DNA of 61,582 bases from Methylobacter sp. (GCA_030653175.1 JAURZV010000037.1:1-61582), one strand, 5' to 3'; numbered from the stretch's first letter, positions 44,001-52,626 are shown. A program made the numbers and translations. The notes: generated from the sequence alone by a model not told the origin.

Positions 44001-46308
44001 GTTTTCCGCTGAGGATTTGCTGGCCGTCTTAAACCAGGATTTGGTCGCGTCGTCAGAAGTCAAAGATCCGCTGGCCGCCGTCGAGCGCGCCTTGAATTTT
44101 CTGCACGAACAAAAAATCATCACCCTGCAAAAAGGCTTGGCGGTATTCCGTCAGGCGATGACCATTCAGGTGTTGCCCGAATCCAAAGGCCGCCAATACA
44201 ACAAAGGCGATTTTGAGCCCTTGTCCCAGCATTACAGCGAGCGCATTTTCCAGGTGCATGTGATCAACGAGTACGCCAAATACGGGTTGGACAAAATCAG
44301 CCATGCGCTGGCGTTTGTGGTCGCGTATTTTTCGCAGGATAAAACCGAGTTTGTGAAGCGTTATTTTTCCGATCGTAAAGACATCCTCGAACGCGCCACC
44401 AGCCAGCAATCGTTTCAACGCATTGTTAACGACCTGCAAAATCCCGAGCAGATGGCGCTGGTGGCAAGCGGCGAAGACGATAATTTATTGATTCTGGCAG
44501 GCCCCGGTTCCGGCAAAACCCGTGTGGTTGTGCATCGTTGCGCCTATTTATTACGGGTCAAACGCGTTCCGGCCAGGGGTGTTTTGGTGCTTTGTTTTAA
44601 CCGCAATGCGGTAAGCCAATTGCGGCGACGCTTGCTTGATTTGGTCGGTGACGATGCTCGGGGAGTGACGATCCAGACTTACCACGGCTTAAGCCTGCGC
44701 CTGACCGGCCACACGATAACAACTGTAGGGGCGACCGGCCGGTCGCCCTTCGCCGAGATTATTGAAGAAGCGACCGCTTTATTGCGCGGCGACAAGCCGC
44801 TGCTGGGCATCGATGCGGATGAAACGCGGGAACGGTTATTGGCGGGTTATCGCTATATCCTGGTCGATGAATATCAGGATATTGATGCCGAGCAATACCA
44901 GTTGATTTCGGCCATCGCCGGGCGCACCCAGGACGACGACCGCAAGCTGGGCATTCTGGCGGTAGGCGACGACGACCAGAATATCTACCAGTTTCGCGGC
45001 GCTAACGTCGGTTTTATCCGCCAGTTTAAAGACGATTACCAGGCCAAGGTGCATTATCTGGTGGAGAATTACCGTTCCAGCGCGCACATCATCGCCGCTT
45101 CCAACCAGCTGATCCAGCACAACCGGGATAGGATGAAACAGCAGCAGCCGATTCGCATCAATCGCGGCAGAAAAACTCTGGATGCAGGAGGGCGCTGGCA
45201 AAAGCTCGATCCCGTCGGCAAAGGTCGGGTACAGCAACTCATTGCCGCCAATGAATACAGTCAGGCGGTTGCCGTGGTTGACGAATTACTGCGCTTGCGG
45301 CAGCTCGACAGCCGCCTGGACTGGTCGCAATGCGCGGTGCTGGCGACCGCATGGCGCTTGCTCGATCCGGTAAGAACATTACTGGAGCAGCACGACATTC
45401 CGATCAGCATCATGTTGCCCGCCGACCGGCAACCGCCGCTGCCTAGAATCAGGGAAAATGCCGATTTACTGGATGCGATCAAGCAGTCGCCGGAACCGTT
45501 AAGCAAGGCTGGCGACTGGCTGCGCTATCTGGACGACAATTACGGCAACGAACCGGGCAATATCTGGCTAAACCAGCTCAAAGCCATTTTGCAGGATTGG
45601 CAGGACGAAACCGACAACGGCGCGGCGCCCAATCAGCAAACGCTGGAATTTCTTTATGAAGTTTTGGCCGAGCAACGCCGCGAACGCTGTTTGGGGCAGG
45701 GCGTTTTCCTGAGCACCGTGCATTCGGTAAAAGGCATGGAGTTTGCGCATTTGACGATACTTGACGGCGGTTGGGCAACACCTGCCACCGAAGAGCAGCG
45801 GCGCTTGTTTTATGTCGCGATGACCCGCGCCAAGGAAACCTTATGTTTAATGCAGCGACAAGATCAGCGGAACCCTTTTTTAGCTGAAATAACCGGCGAC
45901 CATCTTTTATTGAGAGCAGTTAATCTTTCGCCGCAAACCGGCTCGCTTACCAAGCAATACGCCATTTTAGGCATGAAGGATGTCGACCTGAGTTATGCCG
46001 GAAGTTTTGATGCGTCTCACCCCATTCATCAGCATCTTGCCCGGCTGAACACCGGCTCCCGGCTTAGTATGGAGCATAATAACGGCAAGGTGATTTTAAA
46101 AGATCAAGACAGGATTGTCGCGGTGTTATCGAAACAGGCCGCTCAGTTTTGGTCGGCTAAAATCAACGGCATTGAGTCAGTTACGGTATTAGCCATGATC
46201 AGGCGTTATCGGGATGACAGTGAAGAAGGGTATCAGTCGCGGTGCAAGATAGAGCAATGGGAACTGCCTTTGGTTGAGGTTGTTTTTGATGATAGCTTAA
46301 GGCAATGA
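41098..46308 (+). CDS. DEDD exonuclease-RecQ helicase-UvrD-like helicase fusion
   Basis: A 1,736-residue protein of three parts. Residues about 25-165 are a DnaQ/RNase T-like exonuclease (SLDLETNENGEIFAIG, LLGHNILEHDLPV, DPLADARLAVSLF). Residues about 300-650 are a RecQ-type helicase (ILPTGGGKSLCFQLPAL, VFDEAHCLSKWGHDFRPDY, ITATNAFGMGIDKEDVR, QEAGRAGRDQKD). A long middle region has winged-helix-like segments. Residues about 1130-1600 are a UvrD-like SF1 helicase (ILAGPGSGKTRVVVHRC, LVDEYQDIDAEQYQ, GDDDQNIYQFRGA, TVHSVKGMEF, LFYVAMTRAKETL). The combination points to DNA repair or defence; its exact role is unknown. The codons at 44725-44748 are a REP palindrome, and 41748-41768 may be another, both in frame. 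The start could be ATG 41098 or ATG 41146 (MDWQTFQ). Confidence 0.9.
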   Translation: MNTALNNSSSAIYSHTMDWQTFQNSCCSLDLETNENGEIFAIGAVFNDKTFLRKAPFNIQKILAEFDDFVRDATYLLGHNILEHDLPVCRAISSELKFLNKPAVDTLLLSPLAFPENPYHRLVKDYKLVRDSLNDPLADARLAVSLFQDQWEALQQQQAEGGLLDFYHYAFSGNPQFAGVQLALSAMGAKAVDAAGAFDLFERLTLDKVCTTVLRQMANKFAPTTALAYCLAWLRVAGGNSVLPPWVRLRFDDVAPMLNRLRDIPCNTPACSYCAQMHNPVIWLKRYFGFAGFRQEPAAADGGSLQEQIVKAAMCGKPLFAILPTGGGKSLCFQLPALVRYQRRGVLTLVVSPLQALMKDQVDNLRNKTGAPNAAALNGMLTAPERGEVLQGIQSGDIALLYVSPEQLRNLSFQKAIEYREIGCWVFDEAHCLSKWGHDFRPDYLYAARFIKEFALRQKAVLPPVQCFTATAKQDVKDEIIDYFKAELAQDLVLFEGGVERDKLHFEVQTVNAADKYPRINTLLAERLAPEDGGGSAIIYCSTRKNTEEIAEYLQQQGWQVEAFHAGKDTAEKKHIQENFVTGTTRIITATNAFGMGIDKEDVRLVIHADIPGSIENYLQEAGRAGRDQKDAECVLLFDENDIETQFKLSASSQINQRDIAQILRGLRKTKKDKSGNVVLTTGELLMDDDVQTSFDNEDHAADTKVKMAVSWLERGGFIKRNENLTQVFQGRPLVKNMDEAKSKVEKLGMSQRQQNRWLAILEALFNAESDEGFSADELALHGAFKDSKDDHKPGKTDETASQRVIRTLYDMAEAGLIQKSLLLTVFVRYKVSNSSVAALEKVCALERVMLKALQEQAPDTDTGQWQTLSLRHLNQSLLNDGHENSNPEILRLLLGSLAKDGKGLAGQKGSLTLRHKGLDQYAVKLNRGWKALNATAEIRQAVAKIVLDGIMQRIPDNTKPSADLLVEFSAEDLLAVLNQDLVASSEVKDPLAAVERALNFLHEQKIITLQKGLAVFRQAMTIQVLPESKGRQYNKGDFEPLSQHYSERIFQVHVINEYAKYGLDKISHALAFVVAYFSQDKTEFVKRYFSDRKDILERATSQQSFQRIVNDLQNPEQMALVASGEDDNLLILAGPGSGKTRVVVHRCAYLLRVKRVPARGVLVLCFNRNAVSQLRRRLLDLVGDDARGVTIQTYHGLSLRLTGHTITTVGATGRSPFAEIIEEATALLRGDKPLLGIDADETRERLLAGYRYILVDEYQDIDAEQYQLISAIAGRTQDDDRKLGILAVGDDDQNIYQFRGANVGFIRQFKDDYQAKVHYLVENYRSSAHIIAASNQLIQHNRDRMKQQQPIRINRGRKTLDAGGRWQKLDPVGKGRVQQLIAANEYSQAVAVVDELLRLRQLDSRLDWSQCAVLATAWRLLDPVRTLLEQHDIPISIMLPADRQPPLPRIRENADLLDAIKQSPEPLSKAGDWLRYLDDNYGNEPGNIWLNQLKAILQDWQDETDNGAAPNQQTLEFLYEVLAEQRRERCLGQGVFLSTVHSVKGMEFAHLTILDGGWATPATEEQRRLFYVAMTRAKETLCLMQRQDQRNPFLAEITGDHLLLRAVNLSPQTGSLTKQYAILGMKDVDLSYAGSFDASHPIHQHLARLNTGSRLSMEHNNGKVILKDQDRIVAVLSKQAAQFWSAKINGIESVTVLAMIRRYRDDSEEGYQSRCKIEQWELPLVEVVFDDSLRQ
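44725..44748. repeat. REP palindrome inside the RecQ-UvrD coding sequence
   Basis: GTAGGGGCGACCGGCCGGTC followed by GCCC, identical to the cores at 40697-40725 and 51526-51549. Here it encodes VGATGRSP (about residues 1210-1217) between the conserved TYHGLSLRLTGHTIT and FAEIIEEATALL, without changing the frame. Confidence 0.85.
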
Positions 46309-46440
46309 TTCCGGCGGTTTCGAGTTGCTTTAATGGCAACAGTGCGCGGGTACCGACCTTCATAAACTTAGCGCTAAATCAAAACTCAGCCTATTGCTAA
46401 TTCAAGCTTAGTAAAATCGGTCATTACGGAGTTGATTCGA

Positions 46441-46446
46441 TATAAT
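46441..46446 (+). promoter_or_regulatory. Candidate -10 box of the NDH-2 gene
   Basis: A perfect TATAAT 41 bases before the likely start codon at 46488. No strong -35 hexamer is found at the usual spacing, so confidence is modest. Confidence 0.35.
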
Positions 46447-46487
46447 GCTACGGTGCAGAAAAATAATAGTTTTAGAGGGGGATGACA

Positions 46488-47795
46488 ATGACTGATAAGA
46501 ATAATGAAAAACACAAGATAGTGATTGTTGGCGGCGGGGCGGCGGGTCTTGAGCTTGCCACCAGTCTGGGTAAAAAGTTAGGCAAAAAAAGCTTGGCCGA
46601 GATTACGCTGCTGGATGCTTCGCCGACGCATATCTGGAAGCCGTTGTTGCATGAGGTTGCGGCCGGTACGTTGGATGAATCCGAGCAGATTGAATATCTG
46701 GCCCAGGCGCATCGGAACCATTTTCGTTTCAGGCTGGGTAAAATGGAAGGCTTGAACCGGCAGAAAAAGGAAATTTATGTCAGTCCCACGCTGAGCGACA
46801 GCGGCGAGGAATTAATCCCCAGGCGGACTTTCAGTTACGATACGCTGGTGATGTCGGTCGGCAGTGTCAGTAACACCTTTAATATTAAGGGCGTGGCTGA
46901 ACACTGTTTGTTCCTGGACACAACCGCACAGGCTTTTAAGTTTCAAAAGCAATTGGTTGAATCGTATATTAAAAGCCATGCAGGTAAAAACAATGCCGAC
47001 GATAAGACCTTGTCTATCGTTATCATTGGCGCGGGAGCTACCGGCGTCGAGTTGTCGGCGCAATTGCATGAAGTGACCAATCTGCTGGCGGTTTACGGTC
47101 TGGATGAGTCCAGCGATGTGAAATTGACCATTATTGAAGCGGCTAATCAATTGTTGCCCGCATTGCCCGTCAAATTAGCCAATGCGACACAACAACAGCT
47201 GGTCAAGCTGGGCATTGACCTTAAACTGGGTCGCCGGGTGATTGAGGTCACTAAAGACGGCGTTCATACCCACGATGGTGAAATAATACCGGCGAACCTT
47301 AAAGTCTGGTCGGCGGGCATTAAAGCGCCGGATTGGATGCAAGACCTGGATGGACTGGAAGTTAACAGGATCAATCAACTGGTGGTCGATGAAACCTTGA
47401 AAACCGGTGATGATAATATTTTCGCGATGGGCGATTGCGCGGCCTGTCCCTGGCCGGGACATGACGTCAATGTCCCGCCGCGAGCGCAGGCGGCGCATCA
47501 GCAGGCATCGACTTTAAGCAAATCGATAGTCAACCGGCTACAGGGCGGCAAGTTGGTGAAGTATGTCTATCTCGATTACGGGTCGCTGGTTGCACTTGGC
47601 AAATACACTACGGTCGGCAACCTGATGGGCAATTTGATGGGGTCGGTAAGCATCGGGGGATTTATTGCCAGAGTGGTTTATCTGTCCTTGTATAAAATGC
47701 ATCAGGTGGCCGTACACGGTTATTTTAGGACGTCAATGTTGACGCTTTCCAATCTATTCAGACGTAGCGCTCATGCAAAAATAAAAATGCATTAG
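46488..47795 (+). CDS. ndh: Type II NADH:quinone oxidoreductase (NDH-2)
   Basis: Start taken at ATG 46488, which has GAGGGGG at a proper distance; ATG 46482 would be too close. Gives 435 residues. The FAD-binding VIVGGGAAGLELATSLGKK is at the N terminus, the NADH-binding IVIIGAGATGVELSAQLHEV around residue 180, and the second FAD motif IFAMGDCAACPW near 305. The C terminus (YLSLYKMHQVAVHGYFRTSML) is the amphipathic membrane-anchoring end of NDH-2. It transfers electrons from NADH to quinone without proton pumping. Confidence 0.9.
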   Translation: MTDKNNEKHKIVIVGGGAAGLELATSLGKKLGKKSLAEITLLDASPTHIWKPLLHEVAAGTLDESEQIEYLAQAHRNHFRFRLGKMEGLNRQKKEIYVSPTLSDSGEELIPRRTFSYDTLVMSVGSVSNTFNIKGVAEHCLFLDTTAQAFKFQKQLVESYIKSHAGKNNADDKTLSIVIIGAGATGVELSAQLHEVTNLLAVYGLDESSDVKLTIIEAANQLLPALPVKLANATQQQLVKLGIDLKLGRRVIEVTKDGVHTHDGEIIPANLKVWSAGIKAPDWMQDLDGLEVNRINQLVVDETLKTGDDNIFAMGDCAACPWPGHDVNVPPRAQAAHQQASTLSKSIVNRLQGGKLVKYVYLDYGSLVALGKYTTVGNLMGNLMGSVSIGGFIARVVYLSLYKMHQVAVHGYFRTSMLTLSNLFRRSAHAKIKMH

Positions 47796-47880
47796 AATTT
47801 TTATGTATCTGTGCGTGTTTTTATTAAACTCTTAATCACCTGCGTAGTTACTTTTATAACCATTTACAAAGATCAAAAAC

Positions 47881-48411
47881 ATGTTTGAAATTGAATACGA
47901 ATTCCGCGAAGAAGATTTAATCCATTTTAATGAAATACAGTTCATGAGAAATGAAGATATACAAAACAATATAAGAAAAAACCGCTGGATAGTGCCGGGC
48001 ATCATGGGGCTTATCGGTTCGTTTTATTATTTTTATTATGGCGACATGAAATCATCGGGGTATATCGTGGTTATTGCGATACTTTGGGCGTTGTTGTCGC
48101 CCAAAATAATGATGCTGGATTTGCGCAGGCAGATACTTAAAAACTATTCTCCTAAAGAAAAGATCAATATGTTCGGCACTTATACGCTGACTATAGATCC
48201 TGCCAATCCCAATTATCTGTTGGAAAAATCACCCAGCGGCAAACATAAAATGGCTTGGGGCGATTTGGTTCGGGTGGAATACGGCAAACGCTATGTATAT
48301 ATCTATATCAATTTGAGTACCGCGCTGGTTATTCCGGTAGAAACTGTCAAAAAAGGCAATCTTGAGCAATTTGCCGAGCAGGCGGAAAAGATGATTGAGC
48401 GGTTTGCGTAA
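47881..48411 (+). CDS. YcxB-like membrane protein
   Basis: A 176-residue protein: an acidic N terminus (FEIEYEFREEDLIHFNEIQF), two adjacent hydrophobic segments (WIVPGIMGLIGSFYYFYYG and SSGYIVVIAILWALLSPKIM), and a C-terminal beta-rich domain (MAWGDLVRVEYGKRYVYIYINLSTALVIPVETV). This is the YcxB-like layout; function unknown. It follows the NDH-2 gene by 85 bases. Confidence 0.7.
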   Translation: MFEIEYEFREEDLIHFNEIQFMRNEDIQNNIRKNRWIVPGIMGLIGSFYYFYYGDMKSSGYIVVIAILWALLSPKIMMLDLRRQILKNYSPKEKINMFGTYTLTIDPANPNYLLEKSPSGKHKMAWGDLVRVEYGKRYVYIYINLSTALVIPVETVKKGNLEQFAEQAEKMIERFA

Positions 48412-48429
48412 ATCAGGTGAAAGGCGAAA

Positions 48430-48530
48430 AACTCTAAGAGTAACGGGGTTTGCAATCCCGTTACTCACGGTTTATAAATTGTTGCTGCGTTCAAACGTTC
48501 CGGTCGGTGTTACAAACCCCGGCCAGCTTC
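48430..48530. repeat. Diverged double palindrome with GTAACGGGGTTTGCAATCCC core
   Basis: GAGTAACGGGGTTTGCAATC...CCCGTTACTC is a hairpin like the second hairpin of the 112-bp repeat. AACGTTCCGGTCGGTGTTAC and AAACCCCGGCCAGC look like worn parts of the same family. The rest of the gap to 48651 shows no gene. Confidence 0.5.
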
Positions 48531-48651
48531 GGTATTACTACACAATGGGAACCAACATCCTGCGCTATACGGCACGGCTATCGCCTATTTCGCCTTATCG
48601 AGCTTGACTACCAGTTAATTCCAACGTTAGAACACAAAGTTTGAGCACCGT

Positions 48652-49275
48652 ATGTTACTTCTTCACAGGGCACAACAAATGTACCAGATTCAAGAACCGA
48701 TGCCATCACTTAGTCGAATGATGGTCTTTATCGACGGAGAGAATATTGTCGCACGATACCAATCAATGCTCAATGCTGGGCGGCGTGCGGTGGACGGCGT
48801 CCAGCATCAAAAGGATGTTTTCGCATGGGTGTACCACGCTGTCTGGCCAGGCTTAAACGTCGTTCAACGAGCGACTTTATATACATATGTCGTTGGTGAT
48901 GAAAAAGCAGCCAATGATGCCGCAACGGCTATTCAAGCACTAACTTTTGGTCAGTATGCCCTACCCGGGCAACACTTTACTGGTAGACTCATAAACACAC
49001 TTTATCCCCGCGTATTCAAAAAACAAAGGAATCGTTCAGGCAAGGGGGTTGATATACAGATGACTGTAGACATCCTATGTAATGTTTATCAGAACAATCT
49101 CGATACGGTGTACCTAATTTCAGGTGATGGAGATTACGAGCCAATAATCCACGAATGTCAGCGAATGGGAAAACAGGTGGTCGTCGCTGCTCTTTCCGAC
49201 GGACTGAGCCCAAAGTTGAAGCTTATCGCTGACCGATTCATCGATCTGGATAACAGTTTCTTTGGTGAGCAATGA
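48652..49275 (+). CDS. NYN-domain (PIN-like) protein
   Basis: A 207-residue protein; start could be ATG 48652 or an ATG at about 48700 (MPSLSRMMVF). NYN/LabA-like fold with the conserved acidic residues: MVFIDGENIVARY (Asp near residue 28), KGVDIQMTVDILCNVYQNN (Asp near 134) and VYLISGDGDYEPIIHECQRMGK (Asp near 160). Such proteins are putative RNases related to PIN domains. It stands alone between repeats, with no partner gene. Its C-terminal DRFIDLDNSFFG follows the usual pattern. Confidence 0.8.
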   Translation: MLLLHRAQQMYQIQEPMPSLSRMMVFIDGENIVARYQSMLNAGRRAVDGVQHQKDVFAWVYHAVWPGLNVVQRATLYTYVVGDEKAANDAATAIQALTFGQYALPGQHFTGRLINTLYPRVFKKQRNRSGKGVDIQMTVDILCNVYQNNLDTVYLISGDGDYEPIIHECQRMGKQVVVAALSDGLSPKLKLIADRFIDLDNSFFGEQ

Positions 49276-49639
49276 CAACAAGCCCGTAGGCCGGGCGCAG
49301 CGTCTGGCAACGGTGATTTTATCATTCCCACGCTGGAGTGGGAATGATGCAACTTTTTACCTTGAACATTAATGCTAAACTTTAAAAATATTCCCCTCGT
49401 TCCCACGCGCTGCGTGGGAACGAGGGGAATTTATCTATTAATCGGCTTGGCAATATTGAATATATCATTTCTGGCGTTTATTGGATCGCTTAAACTTTAG
49501 TGCGTAGATGGGTAGAGCGCAGCGAAACCCATCGCATAGGTGATTGTTCATGATGGGTTTCGGCTATAGCCTCTACCCATCCTACAACCTACGAACCAGC
49601 GTAATGTCTTTCACCTTGAACCTTTTACCTTGAACCTCA
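49276..49639. repeat. Repeat-filled gap upstream of yheS
   Basis: Contains ATCATTCCCACG...GTGGGAATGAT (about 49321-49349); a perfect 39-base palindrome with core CTCGTTCCCACGCGCTGCG (49391-49429); and an inverted repeat GATGGGTAGAGCGCAGCGAA...GCCTCTACCCATC (49504-49582). It also has a small direct repeat TTTACCTTGAACAT/TTTACCTTGAACCT flanking part of it (49358, 49625). No gene seen. Confidence 0.75.
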
Positions 49640-51523
49640 ATGCTAAATTTTAGAAATATAACCCTCCGCCGTGGCGCGCGGGTACTGTTTGCCAACTCTT
49701 CTTTCACCATCCACAAAGGCCAGAAAGTAGGTTTTACCGGCGTAAACGGCGCGGGTAAGTCCAGTTTTTTTGCGTTGGTTAGAGGTGAGTTGCATTTGGA
49801 TGAGGGCGATTTTTCGATGCCGCCTGGACTGGAAATCGCTCACGTTGCCCAGGAATCGCCCGCCACATCCAGTTCTGCGATTGATTATGTTATTGACGGC
49901 GATCAGCAATTAAGACGCTTGCAAGAGCAATTGCTTATTGCCGAACAGGCCGATGACGGCTTGAAACAGGCCGAATTGCATGCCGCCCTGGAAACCATCG
50001 GCGGATATACCGCACAAGCCAGAGCCTCACGGTTAATGAGCGGTTTGGGTTTCACTGCCGATCAGGAAACCAATGCCGTTAATTCGTTTTCCGGCGGCTG
50101 GCGCATGCGTCTTAATCTGGCCCAGGCCTTGATGTGCCGCTCGGATGTATTATTGCTTGATGAGCCCACCAACCATCTGGATCTGGATGCGGTGATCTGG
50201 TTGCAGGACTGGTTGTGCAAATATCCAGGTACCTTGTTGCTGATTTCCCATGACCGGGATTTCCTGGATACCATTACCGATCACATCGTGCATATTGAGC
50301 AGAATAAGGCCGAAATTTATACCGGTAATTATTCGGCCTTTGAGCGCATGTGTGCGGAAAAGCTGGCCCAACAACAATCATCCTATCTAAAGCAGCAACG
50401 GGAAATCGCCCATATGCAGAGCTTTGTCGACCGCTTTAAGGCGCAGGCGACTAAAGCGAGACAGGCACAAAGCCGGATCAAAGCCCTGGAACGCATGGAG
50501 TTGATTGCGCAGGCGCATGTCGATTCGCCGTTCGATTTCAGTTTTGCCAAACCGGGAAAAATGCCTAATCCCTTAATAACGCTGGATAAGGTTGATATTG
50601 GCTATGGTCAAACCTGCGTTATTAAACAAGCGGGACTGTCCATATCGCCGGGCGATCGTATCGGTTTGCTCGGGCCGAATGGCGCGGGTAAATCCAGCTT
50701 GATCAAAGTGCTGGCAGGCGATATGCAGCCGTTATCAGGCAAAAGGAATGAAGCGGAAACGTTAAAAATCGGTTATTTTGCTCAGCATCAGCTTGAGCAG
50801 TTACGTATTGATGAAAGCCCTTTGTGGCACTTGCAACAACTGGACAAGCAGGCAACAGAGAAGGATTTACGCAATTTTCTGGGCGGTTTCGATTTTCGCG
50901 GCGACAAGGTTATGGAAGCCGTTAAACCCTTTTCCGGCGGCGAAAAAGCGCGGTTGGTGTTGGCGCTGCTGGTTTATCAAAACCCCAATCTATTGCTGTT
51001 GGATGAACCGACCAACCATTTGGATCTGGAAATGCGGCATGCCTTGAGCGTGGCTTTACAGGACTATGAAGGCGCGATAGTGGTCGTTTCGCATGACCGG
51101 CATTTATTGCGCTCGGTTACTGATCAGTTATTATTGGTATCAGGCGGCGAAGTGCAGCCCTTTGATGGCGATCTTGACGATTACCGCGTGTGGCTGACGG
51201 AGCAGAAAAAAGGCGAAGAAAAAACCGTTGTTGATAATGCACAGACAGTGTCGCGGAAAGATCAAAGAAAATTGGATGCAGAACGCAGACAAAAACATAA
51301 GCCTTTGTTTGACTCGCTGAAAAAAGCTGAAATCGCCGTTGAAAAATATCATAATGAACAGCGGCAACTGGAACATCAATTGGCCGATCCTGCAATTTAT
51401 GCGGAATCGGAAAAGGTGCAATTAAAAAAGCTGATGGACCGGAAAGTAAAAATCGATAAGGCGCTGGATGACGCAGAAGCGGCCTGGATGGAGGCTGAGG
51501 AAAAGCTTGAAGCGGCTAAATAG
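49640..51523 (+). CDS. yheS: ABC-F family ATPase YheS
   Basis: A 627-residue soluble protein with two ABC ATPase domains and no membrane segment. First Walker A GVNGAGKSSFF near residue 35, ABC signature NSFSGGWRMRLNLAQAL, Walker B LLLDEPTNHLDLDAVIWLQ. Second Walker A GPNGAGKSSLIKVL near residue 350, signature PFSGGEKARLVLALL, Walker B again LLLDEPTNHLDLE. The interdomain linker (QQQSSYLKQQREIAHMQSFVDRFKAQATKARQAQSRIKALERME) is typical of ABC-F translation factors, and the C-terminal coiled coil is charged. The opening MLNFRNITLRRGARVLF fits YheS rather than Uup or EttA. A REP palindrome begins 3 bases after the stop. Confidence 0.9.
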   Translation: MLNFRNITLRRGARVLFANSSFTIHKGQKVGFTGVNGAGKSSFFALVRGELHLDEGDFSMPPGLEIAHVAQESPATSSSAIDYVIDGDQQLRRLQEQLLIAEQADDGLKQAELHAALETIGGYTAQARASRLMSGLGFTADQETNAVNSFSGGWRMRLNLAQALMCRSDVLLLDEPTNHLDLDAVIWLQDWLCKYPGTLLLISHDRDFLDTITDHIVHIEQNKAEIYTGNYSAFERMCAEKLAQQQSSYLKQQREIAHMQSFVDRFKAQATKARQAQSRIKALERMELIAQAHVDSPFDFSFAKPGKMPNPLITLDKVDIGYGQTCVIKQAGLSISPGDRIGLLGPNGAGKSSLIKVLAGDMQPLSGKRNEAETLKIGYFAQHQLEQLRIDESPLWHLQQLDKQATEKDLRNFLGGFDFRGDKVMEAVKPFSGGEKARLVLALLVYQNPNLLLLDEPTNHLDLEMRHALSVALQDYEGAIVVVSHDRHLLRSVTDQLLLVSGGEVQPFDGDLDDYRVWLTEQKKGEEKTVVDNAQTVSRKDQRKLDAERRQKHKPLFDSLKKAEIAVEKYHNEQRQLEHQLADPAIYAESEKVQLKKLMDRKVKIDKALDDAEAAWMEAEEKLEAAK

Positions 51524-51525
51524 GT

Positions 51526-51549
51526 GTAGGGGCGACCGGCCGGTCGCCC
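51526..51549. repeat. REP palindrome directly after yheS
   Basis: The same GTAGGGGCGACCGGCCGGTC core as at 40697 and 44725, here 3 bases after the yheS stop. In this position it can act as a 3' mRNA hairpin. Confidence 0.85.
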
Positions 51550-51566
51550 GCTAACAGGGAAAAATC

Positions 51567-52079
51567 ATGTTTGAAGTCATAAAACTATTATTTGAAATTT
51601 GCCTGTTTAAAAAAGGCCCGCAGAATTTACCGCCTTCCGTATGGTTGTTGCGGCTGTTGGTTGTTGTTGATGTTATCGTTAGTTTTTTAATGATAAGTAT
51701 CCATACGAACTGGCTTAACTCGCTGTTACAGGCTATTGTTGGAGCTTTGTTGGTCGTCGGATTTAGCTGGCTGATGTTATATGCAGGCCGAAAGTCGGAG
51801 CGATTTTATCAAACGAGCGGCGCCTTGCTGGGTACCGATGCATTGATTAGTTTTTTTGCCCTGCCGGGAATGGCCTCAATGATGATTGGAAGAGGCACTT
51901 TACTGGCATTTACTATAACAATAGCTTTAATGATTTGGCATTGGGCGGTTACCGGGCATATTTTTCGCAATGCGCTGGGACAAACCTGGACTTTTAGTTT
52001 AGGCTTGGCGTTTTTATACATACTGGGATCTTATCAGGTGATGGCTTTATTGTTTCCTGAAGTTACCGGTGTTAAATAG
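51567..52079 (+). CDS. Uncharacterised membrane protein
   Basis: A 170-residue protein with about four to five hydrophobic segments (LLRLLVVVDVIVSFLMISI, LQAIVGALLVVGFSWLMLYA, LIGTDALISFFALPGMASMMI-like region, LLAFTITIALMIWHWAV, FSLGLAFLYILGSYQVMALLF). The N terminus MFEVIKLLFEICLFKKGPQNLP resembles small proteobacterial inner membrane proteins of unknown function. The next gene (universal stress protein) starts 8 bases after its stop, so they are likely co-transcribed. Confidence 0.75.
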   Translation: MFEVIKLLFEICLFKKGPQNLPPSVWLLRLLVVVDVIVSFLMISIHTNWLNSLLQAIVGALLVVGFSWLMLYAGRKSERFYQTSGALLGTDALISFFALPGMASMMIGRGTLLAFTITIALMIWHWAVTGHIFRNALGQTWTFSLGLAFLYILGSYQVMALLFPEVTGVK

Positions 52080-52087
52080 GAGGTATC

Positions 52088-52531
52088 ATGGAAAACTATA
52101 AACATATATTACTGGCGGCTGACTTTTCCGAGCATGGCGAGGCCGTTGCCAATAGAGCGAAGGATTTATCCGAAAAATATCAGGCAAAACTGAGTATTGT
52201 TCATGTGATGGATAATTTGTTGATTACCGATGCGGCTTATGGATCGACTATTCCTTTTGATCTTGATTTAACTGCCGAGTTAATGGCGGCGGCAAAAAAG
52301 AGACTGGCCAATTTGGCTGACAAACTTAATATTGCTGAAGATTGTCGGTGGATGGAAACGGGCAGTCCTAAATTGGAAATAATCAGGGTTGCTGAAGAAA
52401 GCAAGGTGGATTTAATCGTAGTCGGCTCCCATGGCCGGCATGGTTTCGCCCTGTTGCTGGGTTCAACCGCAAACGGAGTGTTGCATCACGCGCTGTGTGA
52501 TGTTTTAGCCGTACGTTTGCATGATGAGTAA
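52088..52531 (+). CDS. Universal stress protein (UspA family)
   Basis: A 147-residue single Usp domain: YKHILLAADFSEHGEAVANRAKDL at the start, and the nucleotide-binding loop VGSHGRHGFALLLGSTANGVLHHALCDVLAVR at the end (G-2x-G-9x-G-S/T type). It probably binds ATP. GGAGG stands 6 bases before the ATG. Linked to the membrane protein upstream. Confidence 0.9.
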   Translation: MENYKHILLAADFSEHGEAVANRAKDLSEKYQAKLSIVHVMDNLLITDAAYGSTIPFDLDLTAELMAAAKKRLANLADKLNIAEDCRWMETGSPKLEIIRVAEESKVDLIVVGSHGRHGFALLLGSTANGVLHHALCDVLAVRLHDE

Positions 52532-52626
52532 TCTTACTGGTGTTGTAGTGTTCACAGGGTGCTTGTGACCCTGGCGGTTATAAATGGCGGCCAATAGGGT
52601 GTCTTAATTTTAAAGGTAGATGGTAA

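Noticed and set aside
45178-45195. GGATGCAGGAGGGCGC in the RecQ-UvrD gene as a further repeat insertion
   Set aside because: Only about 12 bases match the repeat and the encoded residues (GGRWQ) fit the expected family sequence, so chance similarity is more likely.
48395-48644. Two short open frames after the YcxB-like gene
   Set aside because: They lie in a worn palindrome and have no coding signature.
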